Position numbers and translations under genes: made by a program. This document shows positions 1 to 10,300 of a stretch of 64,000 nucleotides of DNA, in pieces. The first letter of the stretch is position 1. Every line of letters starts with the position of its first letter. This stretch comes from Simmondsia chinensis. Lineage: Eukaryota; Streptophyta; Magnoliopsida; Caryophyllales; Simmondsiaceae. Where the stretch lies: the NCBI GenBank assembly GCA_018398585.1, contig JAGTTD010000026.1:997001-1061000 (forward strand), given 5' to 3'. The notes beneath the pieces were generated by a model that saw nothing but the letters and a program-made list of their open reading frames with translations, did no database searches and was not told where the DNA came from.

Positions 1-187
1 CTTAGCTTTTATACTTTTAATTGTGTTAATTTATTCCCTATACAGTTAACGGTGAAACGAAGGAAATGAAGAATTTGAATTCATTTTTCAAAAAGTAGCC
101 CCGGGGGGGCGGCCTTTGTGGGGTGGTTGGGAGGTTATATTTATTTTTTTAATTGAGGGGATAATATGGTTAATAAACTGTAGCAAA
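1..187. other. AT-rich window edge, no gene
   Basis: No coding region or complete element is seen. Bases 10-50 resemble the interior of the MITE-B repeats found elsewhere in this window, cut off by the window start. A short G/C run lies near 101-117. Confidence 0.5.
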
Positions 188-196
188 TTTTTAAAT

Positions 197-627
197 GAAT
201 AAATTATCAAAATGGTACTATTTGCAAAAAAATTATCAAAATGGTATAGTTAAAAAAATATTTACTAAAATAGCACACTTTACTGTAGCATCAATAGGAA
301 ACGCGGTCTGAAACGGCTTTCAATAAGCAGTATTTTTCGTTAGATTTCAGGCGCCGTCAGAAACGGCGTACGGACGCCAGGGCCGTCTATGGGACGCCGT
401 TTCTAATAGAAAATGAACGGTAGTCAAACTCTTCTTCTTGCATAGCCTGTTCAAATTGATGTCGTTCACCGGCAACATCTTCTGACCATCTGACATCATT
501 TTCTATAACGTTAGACGGCGTTTCCTATTGATGCTACAGTAAAGTGTGCCATTTTGGTAAATATTTTTTTAACTATGTCATTTTGGTAATTTTTTTTGCA
601 AATGGTGTTAATTTGGTAATTTAATCT
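197..627. mobile_element. Mutator-like MITE with long TIRs and perfect 9-bp TSD
   Basis: The ends are inverted repeats of about 115 bp (left arm 197-318, right arm about 508-627), beginning GAATAAATTATCAAAATGG on the left. A perfect 9-bp direct repeat, TTTTTAAAT, flanks the element at 188-196 and 628-636. Long TIRs and 9-bp duplications are the Mutator superfamily signature. There is no coding capacity. The centre (about 320-410) is much richer in GC than the surroundings and contains repeated ACGGCG/CGCCGT motifs. Confidence 0.85.
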
Positions 628-657
628 TTTTAAATAGTCTTGCCACATCAGCGCGGG

Positions 658-799
658 TGATAGAAAATGATGTCAGATGGTCGAAGAGGGTCTTTTTTAT
701 TAATACGATAAAAAATTATGATAATTTTTAATAATTTCAAAACGTTAGGGTCCTTTTTATAATTATCAGAAAGGTTAGGGTACTAAAATATAAATAACC
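658..799. repeat. Single arm of MITE family E
   Basis: It matches the right half of the complete element at 62459-62957: a run of repeated 'ttagggtact' style motifs ending in TATAAATAACCC. The left half is not adjacent. Another right-arm fragment lies near 15640-15770, and a left-arm fragment at 25988-26230. Confidence 0.55.
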
Positions 800-935
800 C
801 TTGAATTTAATTTTTAAATTAGAAAATGATTTTGTTAGCTGTACGGAACATTGTTTTATAGTCCATAGTTTTTATAAACAAAGAGCTGGGAAGGAGCTGG
901 CCCATTCAGCTTAGTCCATAGTTTCATTTTACCGA

Positions 936-1175
936 GGATGGCACCAACACGTCGTTACTAGATCCCATTAAAACTCCAAAATTAAGCATGCATAGGCGAG
1001 AGTAGTACCAGGATGGGTGACCTCCTGGGAAGTCCTCACCCTCAGGTTGGGGGCACTGGGAAACAACCTCTCTTCAGGTTAACACCCTGAAGGGGGAAGG
1101 CTGTGTACATCCGCCCCCCCAGACCCTGCATTGGCGGGAGCCCTTGAGATACTGGGTATGTTCCTTTTGTTCCTT
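936..1175 (+). mobile_element. SINE with 5S rRNA-derived head
   Basis: Bases about 941-1045 match plant 5S rRNA, including the internal promoter (A-box region near 983, C box GGATGGGTGACC at 1012-1023) and the downstream CCTCCTGGGAAGTCCTC. The 3' body (about 1046-1160) is the Au-like module with 'cctctcttcaggtt', 'ggctgtgtacatccgcc' and 'gcgggagcccttgag', ending in a T-rich tail. No clear target duplication was found, so the ends are approximate. The C-for-T changes in the 5S part suggest an old copy. Confidence 0.75.
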
Positions 1176-3510
1176 TTATATCTTGTGATTTGATAATTTA
1201 TTAATTAGATATCTTAATATTTTAATATATATAATAAGATATTTTAACGTTTAGGTATCATATGTAGGAATTTGATTAATTTTTGGAAGAATTAAACCAG
1301 TTTCATACAAAAGATGCTAATACAATGCATGATTACGATGATATATACAAAATATGCCAATGTTTTTAGCAAAAATTTAACGAATTATAATACAAAAAAT
1401 TCACAAAATTTAGATGTAAACTACCTATATATCGTTAAAATCATATGTCATTTCAGCAATTTTTGGTAAAAATTCATCAAATTTCAATGAGTAGACTTAT
1501 AATTATGAGAATAATGCTTTAATTTAGTATTTTTTACAAAAATCTAATATATGTTGGAAGAAAGATACTTGATTGACAAAATTTTAGAACTCTAAAGTAT
1601 CTAAGTGATAAAATTTTCAAACATCAAGGTACCGTATTGTATGTTTTGAAAGGTTAGGGTACTTTAATGAAATATGTCAAATCTCAGGGTACCTAAGTGA
1701 TAATTTTTTATATTTTAATTAATTATTTTCCTGCATAATTTAGAAAAAGAATAAATTAAATATTTTTGCTACTAAAAATTGACTTTAAAATGTCTTTTTT
1801 GTCCTATTTTTGTCACGGGTTGTGACATTCTTTTCTGGGACATATTTGGTATTTTCGTATATTTATATTTTAAATTTTTAAAAATAAATTATGTTTTTAA
1901 AAATGTGTAATTTATTATGGAAATAAAATTATTATTGTCGGGGTCATATCTTTATTTCTAAGACAAATTTTGTGGCTCTCATTTTTTATAAATCACTTAA
2001 TTACTCAAGCAATAATAATTTTTACTCTGACAATAATTACTCTCTCGAAAATAAGTTTTTTAATTTTTTAATTTTCTATTTTAAATTTAAAAAATTAGAA
2101 AAAAACTGAAAATCAAAAATCAAAAATAGATAAAATTGTTTAGAAAATTGAACTAAATACGATAACAAATAAGCTCTTAAGTTTTCAGAATAATCAATTC
2201 CTAAACTTACCAAAAAAATAAAAAATAATTAATTCCTAGACATGCCTCAAGTCTCTTGATATTTGAGCATTTATCATATAAGTATTCCAGTGTTTTAAAA
2301 TATAATATAAAGTACCTCAGTCTTCTTGGATTGGTTTAGTGGTTAAAATTCTCGTTCTCTTTCAACTAAGTCTCGAATCTAAAGCTCGTTAGCCCCCTTT
2401 GTGCAAGTTTTTGTCCTCGTTTATGGATCACTGGAACCTTCTTACCTACGCAAAAAATGCCGTACTCAAAGGTTAAGCCAAATCCAGTGATTTTTTTGTT
2501 AGAGTTTGACAAAATTTTATCAAGAAAATGATGATGTGCCATGTGAATACACTAATATATATTAGTCATGCCAGTATTTTCACCAAAACTTTGCTAGATC
2601 TAGTTCCATAATCAGTCGAGGTATATCTAAACTTTGTGTTTAGTATTTACCCATATTTTCCTAAAATATGTAAATGATAAAGTTTTTAGTTCTCAGGGTA
2701 ACTCATTGTATAGATTGAACCGTCATGCTATCTAGGTAACAAAAGACTGAATCTATGACGGGACCGAGTTTTCAACGAGCTGAACTCAAATTTGAAGTTT
2801 CCAAGCTAAACGAGCTTTGGGTTGAGTCTCAAGCTTGACACGCTAGCTCGAGCTCTGCTCAGCTCAATAACTACAATTTTGATACTGTTTTAACCACTAT
2901 ACTAAAGCAATCATCAACTTATAAACGTCTTTTAAATATGGCAAGTTTACACTACGGATAATAAGCTTCAAATTTAGGCTATCGGTTGAGTTAGTAAAAT
3001 GCTTATATGATATATGTACTAAATACATATCTATATTTTTCCTATTTAAAAAGGTGTTTACATATTATTTCTAATAATACGATAAAATACGTGTTTTCTT
3101 GATGTTGTGGTACATATCTTATAACACGTATGCATATTTTTTCATTTAAAAACAAATAATCAATTAAAAATAATCATATTTATATCTAAATTAAGTGTTT
3201 AGATTTTATATTTCAGAAAGTTTATCTCTTCAACTCCCAAACTATTTGGTCATATCCGATTTTCTAGTGCCTATTACCAAGTAAAACCATAAAAAAAATA
3301 AAATAAAATAAAATTAATAGAATTATATTTATCTCTACTCCGGGACTATGTTAAAATAAGTTGTTGTAGATAGGAATACATTCATATCTATTTTTTATAG
3401 ATCAAAAAATTTTAACCGAACTTTATATGTAGAACTGAATAATATACGTATACGTCATAAATATTCCTAATCTCGAGAATGTATGGCGCATATTATTATT
3501 TTATATTATT
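1176..3510. other. AT-rich intergenic DNA with repeat scraps
   Basis: No gene is seen. About 1540-1715 contains degenerate repeats of the 'aggtacctaagtgataa' type, also seen inverted near 28730-28860. About 2757-2890 is rich in GAGCTCG-like words, as in the hAT MITEs elsewhere in the window. The rest is AT-rich without recognisable structure. Confidence 0.5.
2331..2380 (+). repeat. tRNA-like sequence, possible SINE head
   Basis: TGGTTTAGTGGTTAAAATT resembles a tRNA A box, and GTCTCGAATC about 25 bases downstream resembles a B box. No cloverleaf can be drawn, so this is at most a decayed tRNA-derived SINE head. Confidence 0.3.
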
Positions 3511-3527
3511 CAAAAATGGTTATTTTG

Positions 3528-3647
3528 GGGGTCCTTAGAAACAGCCTCTCTTCAGGTTGACACCCTGAAGGGGGAAGGCTGCGTACATCTACCCCCCCAG
3601 ACCCCGCTTTTGCGGGAGCCCTTGAGGTACTGGATTGTTGTTGTATC
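3528..3647 (+). mobile_element. 5'-truncated Au-like SINE with 17-bp TSD
   Basis: Only the Au-like body is present, with 'gaaacagcctctcttcagg', 'aaggctgcgtacatc' and 'gcgggagcccttgagg', ending in a short TTG repeat. It is flanked by a perfect 17-bp direct repeat at 3511-3527 and 3648-3664, so this truncated form is itself a complete insertion product. The 5S head is absent. Confidence 0.85.
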
Positions 3648-3664
3648 CAAAAATGGTTATTTTG

Positions 3665-4140
3665 TTTTTAATTTAAATCAGTCTATTTTAGGGTTATGTA
3701 CGTCAAAGGTATATGTATTTTGTCTATTATTTCAATTTAGTTCATATACTTTTAACTGTCAATTTAATCATTGTACAAGTGATATTGTGTTAATTTATTC
3801 CTTAGAGTAAAATTTATGTTAAGTTGTTGATAAAATTTTCAATCGTTAGGCCATACGATCAGTTAAATTGAATCAACATATGGATTTGTAGTGGGTTACT
3901 TAGGATCTACTTTCCGCGGTTTTGCTGTACTGTAAGGATAAAGATTGGGGAGGTTACAGATCTCTTATACTACCATCGATTGACAGAGCAAAAAGTGATT
4001 GTACTGTTAAATAACTTTACTTCAATTTGACTATATGACTAAATTGACACAATATAGATTATAGAGTGACTAAATTGACACATTTAAAAATACAAGGACT
4101 AAATTAAAACAATGAGCAAATTACATGGACATTTAGTATA
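3665..4140. repeat. MITE-B-like repeat
   Basis: It contains the phrases typical of MITE-B (tttcaatttagttcatatac, aaggactaaattaaaac, acaatatagatt), running outward from both sides. Family membership rests on the better-preserved copies at 26283-26614 and 12742-13130. Ends are not defined. Confidence 0.45.
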
Positions 4141-4383
4141 TATAACTTCTTTTTTTTTTTATTTAATTGGATGGGAAGAAGGAAAATCAAAACCAAATAA
4201 TTGAGAGTCAAAAATATGCCCCATTTAAATATCTTATTTTTGTGCTTAATAATATTACAAATTAAATTTATCAAATAACAAACAATAAATTATTTTTTTT
4301 CACAAATTATTATTTAAATATCTTAGATATACGCTCGTGTATATCATTTTTTTGGCTACCTACTTTTCATAAATTAAATTTAA

Positions 4384-5355
4384 GCTTGCTTGGGTGAGGG
4401 TTGTATCAAAATGGGTGAACTTTTGGAAAGTCCTCATTAGGGGTTTAATGGAGTCGAGCCGAGTATCTCAGTACTCGAACTCAAACTCGATTAACTACTC
4501 GGGTACTCGAACTCGTACTCGAAATCGATTCGAGTAGTAAATTTTGCTCGAACTCGAACTCGATTAACTATTCGAGTACTCAACTCGACTCGAATACTTG
4601 TCTATTTTGCATAGGAACATTCTCAAATTAAAATATTATTCCATACACTCGAACATTATTAATACGCACCTAGACTATATTTTAACATATACAACCATAA
4701 ATCATCTATATATTAATAGAAAATATGCATTAAAACCTAAGTTTAAAAAAATACAAGCAAACCAAATACAAGTTCTTTCACTCCACCACAAATGTAACAT
4801 GTTATCTTTTACAAAGAATTCAATTTTCCTTCTTTTATTCTACTATGAATATCACAAGCCATCCATTTTAAAAGAAAATAATATACAAGAATTTCTTAAT
4901 AAAATTCCAAAATGGGCCAACTATCAAAAAATAATATACAAGAACTACTTTATACGAGTTGAGTTTCGAGTTGAGTACCGAGTACTTAACGAGTATCTAA
5001 TCGAGTATTTAATCGAGTATCGAGTCGAGTATTTATTCGAGTATCGAGTTAAGTGTTTAATCGAGTACTACTCGTCTCGTACTCGTTTATTAATCGAGTA
5101 TCTTTTGATACTCGAACTCGAACTCGGACTCAGTTAACTCGAGTTCGAGTCAAGTTTTATTCGACCTACTCACGAGCTACTCGCGAGCGGCTCGGATCAT
5201 TTACACCCCTAGTCCTCGTGTTGCCAACCCGATAAGGTTGGGATCATCGGAAACAGCCTCTCAGCAGGGTTACACCCTGAAGGGTTAAGGCTGCGTACAT
5301 CCACCTTCCAGACCCCACTTATATGAGAGCCTTTCAGGCACTGAGTTTATTGTTG
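4384..5355 (+). mobile_element. 5S-headed SINE interrupted by a hAT element
   Basis: The left piece (4384-4437) is the 3' half of a 5S-derived head, diverged. After the hAT insertion, the right piece (5212-5355) resumes with 'gtcctcgtgttgcc', the 5S 3' end, followed by the Au-like body and a TTG-repeat tail. The 5S sequence is continuous once the hAT element and one copy of its duplication are removed. The upstream half of the 5S head is missing or too diverged to see. Confidence 0.75.
4438..5211. mobile_element. Non-autonomous hAT element, 774 bp
   Basis: Terminal inverted repeats start TAGGGGTTTAA on the left and end TTACACCCCTA on the right. The 8-bp flanks GTCCTCAT (4430-4437) and GTCCTCGT (5212-5219) match at 7 of 8, as expected for hAT. 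Both ends are arrays of CGAGT/ACTCG words that make much of the element self-complementary. An open frame through these words is repetitive and not a credible protein. Confidence 0.85.
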
Positions 5356-5523
5356 TTGTTGCTGTATCAATTTTCTTCTTGTATAATTTATACAGTATCA
5401 ATTTAGTCGGAGTAAAATTAGCATTAAATTGAAAATCTTAATGGCCGAGTTATGAGTAGATTTCAGTTAGTTCAATGAAGGAATGACGTTGGGTCAGTAT
5501 ATTATTAGTTTAACTTTAATTTT

Positions 5524-6121
5524 AGAGAAATTTTTTTTTTTTTGATTCAGGTACCCTTGAAGTTTGGTAATATATTTTTTAGATACCCTGAAGTTATAAA
5601 ATATTTTTGAGATGCCCTAAACTTTGTTAACTTTTTTTTTTTTTTCGGGTACCCTTTGCTTAATTGGGTTAGGGTTCTGTTAGCATAGGGTACCTAAAAT
5701 AAGTTACCAAAGTTTAGGGTATCTCAAAAATATTTTAAAATTAGGATACTTCAAAAATATAGGGTAAATTACATATTAATACCCCAAGGTTTAATGTATT
5801 AATTTTTTAGTCTATAAACTTCATGAAATAAATTTTTAGTCCAAAAAGTTACATAAATTTAATAAAATAATTCAAATAATAATGTATAAGAGTACTAAAC
5901 AGGCTCTACTTGAATTCTTTCATCGGCATTTGGACTATTTTATTAAAAACATATAGCTTTTGAGCTAAAAAAAATTATTTCACAAAGTTTGTGGACTAAA
6001 ATATTAATACACTAAATCTCAGAGTACGAATATATAATTTGCCCAAAGATATATTATCAAACTTCAAGGTACCTGAAAAATATATTATCGGACCTTAGGG
6101 TACTTGAACCAAATTTTCTCT
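5524..6121. mobile_element. Fold-back MITE, family C
   Basis: The two halves are inverted copies: phrases such as 'ggtacccttgaagtttggtaa' in words of 'gataccctgaag' on the left recur reversed on the right ('ttaccaaagtttagggta'). The same structure recurs at 12414-12676. The right half is split by MITE-D at 5762-6044. No target duplication was identified. Confidence 0.6.
5762..6044. mobile_element. MITE family D nested in MITE-C
   Basis: TIR GGGTAAATTACATATTAA at the left corresponds to an inverted ATATATAATTTGCCC at the right. Flanks AAAAATATA (5753-5761) and AAAGATATA (6045-6053) match at 8 of 9, pointing to a Mutator-like element. It has no coding capacity. A second copy (31055-31891) was itself invaded twice. 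Confidence 0.75.
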
Positions 6122-6550
6122 AAAATTAACCTTCTAAACCGAATAGGAAAAGAAATCCTTAATAAGAGAAGCACTTCTAATTAAAAATACGTAGTTTCTC
6201 ATTCCTATTTGTATTATACAACTTCAAAGCAATAGCTACTATTAGGTCTCGCTATGTAATTGAAGCTTGTAATTGAGATTGCATTAATTGTAATTAAAGT
6301 CTATAATTCCAATTATGCTCGGTTCATTTTTTAAAATTGGAATTAAAGTTTAGAGAATATTTATAAAGACCTCACAAATTATTGATCGGAATCAAAGTGG
6401 CTCCTCGAACTTTTAATTTCATTAAAGACATCTCTAAACTATGGATAAAAATCAATATAATCTCCCGACTTCTAATTTGATCAAGGACATCCTTAAATTA
6501 TTAACTAAAATTAATTTGATCCCCAACATCAAAAATTTTATTAAAGACAT
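6122..6550. other. AT-rich DNA, no gene
   Basis: It holds degenerate 'attaaagacatc' and 'ctctaaactatggat' repeats, probably an old unclassified MITE. No coding region is seen. Confidence 0.5.
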
Positions 6551-6817
6551 CGAAAACACAACAACAACAACAACATACCCAGTGCCTCAAGGGCTCCCGC
6601 TCGCGCAGGGTTTGGGAGGGTAAGATGTACGCAGTCTTACCCCATCAGAGTCAGACCCAGACGGGAGACTGTTTTTAAGGACCCTCAGCCTGAAAATCTG
6701 CCCCAATTTGGGTGAGTGCGTAGTATGCCTGCAGGTGTACAATCACTCAACCATAACGAGGAAGAACAGGATAATAGAAAAAGGGAGAACAACAAATAGC
6801 AAGCAGGCATATAAGCT
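6551..6817 (-). mobile_element. Au-body SINE with an unidentified head
   Basis: Minus-strand SINE flanked by ATTAAAGACAT at 6540-6550 and 6818-6828. The 3' body (plus 6570-6690) is the shared Au-like module ending in a GTT repeat. Its 5' head, about 120 bp at the right-hand side (plus 6695-6817), is neither 5S rRNA nor an obvious tRNA. It is pyrimidine-rich in the minus orientation. Confidence 0.75.
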
Positions 6818-7048
6818 ATTAAAGACATTGAACACTATTAAAAGAATATTTGAATATCTGCAAAACTAATAATTTAGGTTTCAAGTGCTATGAGATTTTG
6901 AACTACTTTTATAATATCTTAAACTTTGATAACTTTTCTTTCCAAATGTCTTTTTCATAACTTTGTTAGGATTGCGTTAAAATAAGACTAACATGACACT
7001 AAAAGAATTTAACTATGGAAAAATATTATTTATAATTAAGATAACTTT

Positions 7049-7215
7049 TATTAGAGTATATTATCTCTAGGATTTATTCAAATTATTGTACAATCATAAT
7101 TCCTTGATTTATTCCTCGATTTACTCTCTTACCATATAGAATTAGCTCTATATATAGGTTATGTATTTCTCTTCTTTCATCACTCAATATAATTGAGCAT
7201 TGCAACTCTTCCACA
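7049..7215 (+). repeat. Copia-1 5' LTR
   Basis: It begins TATTAGAGTATATTATC and ends TTGCAACTCTTCCACA. Alignment by eye with the 3' LTR gives five substitutions and no gaps in 167 bp (3.0%). Confidence 0.95.
7149..7158 (+). promoter_or_regulatory. Copia-1 LTR TATA box
   Basis: TATATATAGG lies in the 5' LTR about 67 bp before its end, a suitable position for the promoter that starts the genomic transcript. One base near this motif differs in the 3' LTR. Confidence 0.6.
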
Positions 7216-7228
7216 TGGTATCAGAGCC
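7216..7228 (+). other. Copia-1 primer-binding site (tRNA-iMet)
   Basis: TGGTATCAGAGCC starts at the first base after the 5' LTR and is complementary to the 3' end of plant initiator methionine tRNA, the usual primer of copia reverse transcription. Confidence 0.92.
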
Positions 7229-7383
7229 TCCAAAGGAGACTCTCTTCTAATTCTTCTCTCTTATTCGTTAATTCATTTCTTTCTCTACTTTACTAGTATT
7301 TCGATTGGCTATCTTCTTCCTCTTCTTATCTTTCTTGTTTTTTTTTACAACATTTTATTTTTTTTTTGCTTTACTTCAAATCT

Positions 7384-10300
7384 ATGGCAGCTAACAACAA
7401 CAATACTACCCCCCCACCCACGGCCACCAGTCGGCCGACCACCACCCCCGTCACTGTCGGGACCGGCCACCCTAATGCCGGCTCCCCAGTCAATTTCCGG
7501 GTCGTGGGACCCATGGTTGTGTCCGATTTTTCCCATATCGGCTCCATATCCTCGGGTCTAACCCTCAATGGTCTAACGAGTATTGGTGTCGCCATCCCCG
7601 GTAGCCCGTTAGCAACCACGAGGCCACAATTTTCTCAATCTTTTGGCTCGGGCATCCCTACCCTTCTCTCCTCCCTACCCCCACTGGCGGCGGCCGGTAC
7701 CACCACCTCTGTTGGTGGCTACCGCACCTCCCTCCCCTTCGACCCTTCCCACCCCTACCTCACTGTCCCTCCCCTCGGTGCTGCACCAGTCGCCACAAGC
7801 AGCCCGCACACCAGCAACGCTGGTGGTGCACTAGGGGCCGGTCTCGCTGGTGGCGTAGCAGCAGGGGCCGGGGCGGGGGCTGGGTTCCCTTCCCTTACTT
7901 TCCCTAATATAAACCCTAATTTACATCATACCACAAGTACCCCTTTATTACTTCCTCTTTCAAGTATTTCCAACATAATTACAATAAAATTGGAAAATGC
8001 TACTGACTATACTGCTTGGCGAGAACAATTTTTTATGCTTTTAATTTCGCATCAACTTATGGGTTACATCGACGGTACCTTTCCCTGTCCTCTCACTTAT
8101 ATAAAAACCAACAATGGTCCCTCTCTCCCTAACCCCGACTATATAAATTGGGTCCGAACTGACCAAAGTTTAAGATCTTGTATCGCCGCTACTTTATCCC
8201 GATCCCTCCTTAACGACATCGTTCGTCAACCCACATCAAAAGCCATGTGGGATGCCCTTGTCAAACGATTCCGAGATCATTCACTGGCCAAAGAGTTTGA
8301 CCTGAGATCTCAAATAATTAATCTTAAAAAGGATGGCAAAACAATGGACAAATACCTCTCTGAGTTAAAATCTATTGCTGATGACCTTGCTGCCATAGAC
8401 TCACCCATAGCCAATCGAGAAATAGTACACTATGCCCTTTATGGGCTTCCAATCGAATATGCCGCATTTGCAACTCTAACTCGCAATACTTCTCCCACAC
8501 CTCCTTTTGAAAAGGTCAAGACTGATCTTCTTAATGAGGAAAGGGCCCAGAATCGTTATCAGGGTCGCCCCACCTCTGATCAGCACCATGCTTTAGTCGC
8601 TTCAAATGCAGGTGCTCAAGGATCCAACTCCGGTCGTGGGGGCCGCGGTCGAGGTCAAGGACACAACTCAGGCCGCCGTGGTAACCGAGGGGGCCAAAAC
8701 GGGGGACAATATCAACACCAACAACATCAATCGGGACATCATAATTTGCACCCCCAACTGCCTCAACCTCGCCCACCTGGTAATGCATCACCCATCTCTC
8801 ACGGTATTCTTGGACCCGGGCCCAAATTATGCCAAATCTGCAATCAACTTGGTCATAATGCTGTCTCATGTCCGTACCGCTTTGATCATTCCTCCTACCC
8901 TGATCCTTCCCACTCTCTTGCTGCCATGTCTATCGCTGACTCACAAGACTACAGTTGGTATCCCGACTCGGGAGCTACCAATCATATGACACCAAACGCA
9001 GGTATGCTTCGCTCTCTTCTTCCTTATCGTGGCCAAAAACGTGTTTTAGTTGGGAATGGGGCGCTTCTTCCCGTCACCCACGTGGGCTCTTCAACTATAA
9101 ACACTAAAACTCGCCAATTACAACTTCGTAATGTTATGTTAGTTCCCAACCTAACTCATAATCTCTTATCTATAAAACGCTTATGCCATGACAACCTATG
9201 CACAGTTGAATTTGACTCAAATTTTTTTTGTGTTAAGGACAAGGCTACGGGGACCCCTCTACTTCGAGTTCGCAGTAACGGTGCACTCTACAGCTTCTCG
9301 CCTCACTCACTCGGACTTATGGCACAAACCCTATCCGGACACTTATGGCATTGTCGCTTAGGGCACCTAGGCCGTCCCATGTTAGACATTCTCTGCTCCC
9401 GCAAACTCATCCCTAGCTCACGATTTACTGCTTTTTGTCAAGATTGTAATTTGGGTAAGTCACATAGACTACCTTTTCAACGTGTTTCGCATTTCGCTAC
9501 TTCTCCCTTGCATTTAATTCATTCCGATGTATGGCAATCTCCTGTAGCATCAAACTCTTATTATAAATACTATGTTAACTTCATTGACGATTTCACTCGC
9601 TTCACATGGCTTTACCCTATGAAACAGAAATCTGAGGTCTTTGACATTTTTGATACTTTTAAAACACTTGTTGAAAATCAATTTTCAACCAAAATAAAAA
9701 TCTTTCAAAGCGACGGTGGTGGTGAATTCGATCATCATCGTATGCACACCCTATGTCGTCAACATGGCATTCACTTTCGTCTTTCATGTCCTGATACTCC
9801 ACAACAAAATGGAGTGGCGGAAAGAAAGCACAAACATATTATTGAAATGGCACGAACGCTCCTTATCCAATCTCGCCTACCGTGCACCTTCTGGGATGAT
9901 GCTGCGTGTACTGCATGCTTCATTATAAACCATCTCCCTACCCCAGTTCTTAAAAACTCATCTCCTTTTGAAAAACTCTTCAAACGGTTTCCGGATTACA
10001 CTAGTTTTCGCGTTTTTGGGTGTGCATGTTATCCTAACATCACACCCCGTGCCCCTCATAAATTAGCTCCACGTTCTTTACCATGTATCTTCATAGGATA
10101 TGCGGCACGCTATAAAGGCTACCGATGTCTTGACCCCACAACAGGAAAAATTTATACCAATCGACATGTTAAGTTCAACGAATCTAGCTTCCCCTACCCT
10201 GAACTAGTTAACCCAACTCACGCTTCCGAACCTGGTAGTACAGCCACTGTCGTTGATCTCCCTCTCCCGCTCGTAATAACCACGACTCCAGGCACCACCT

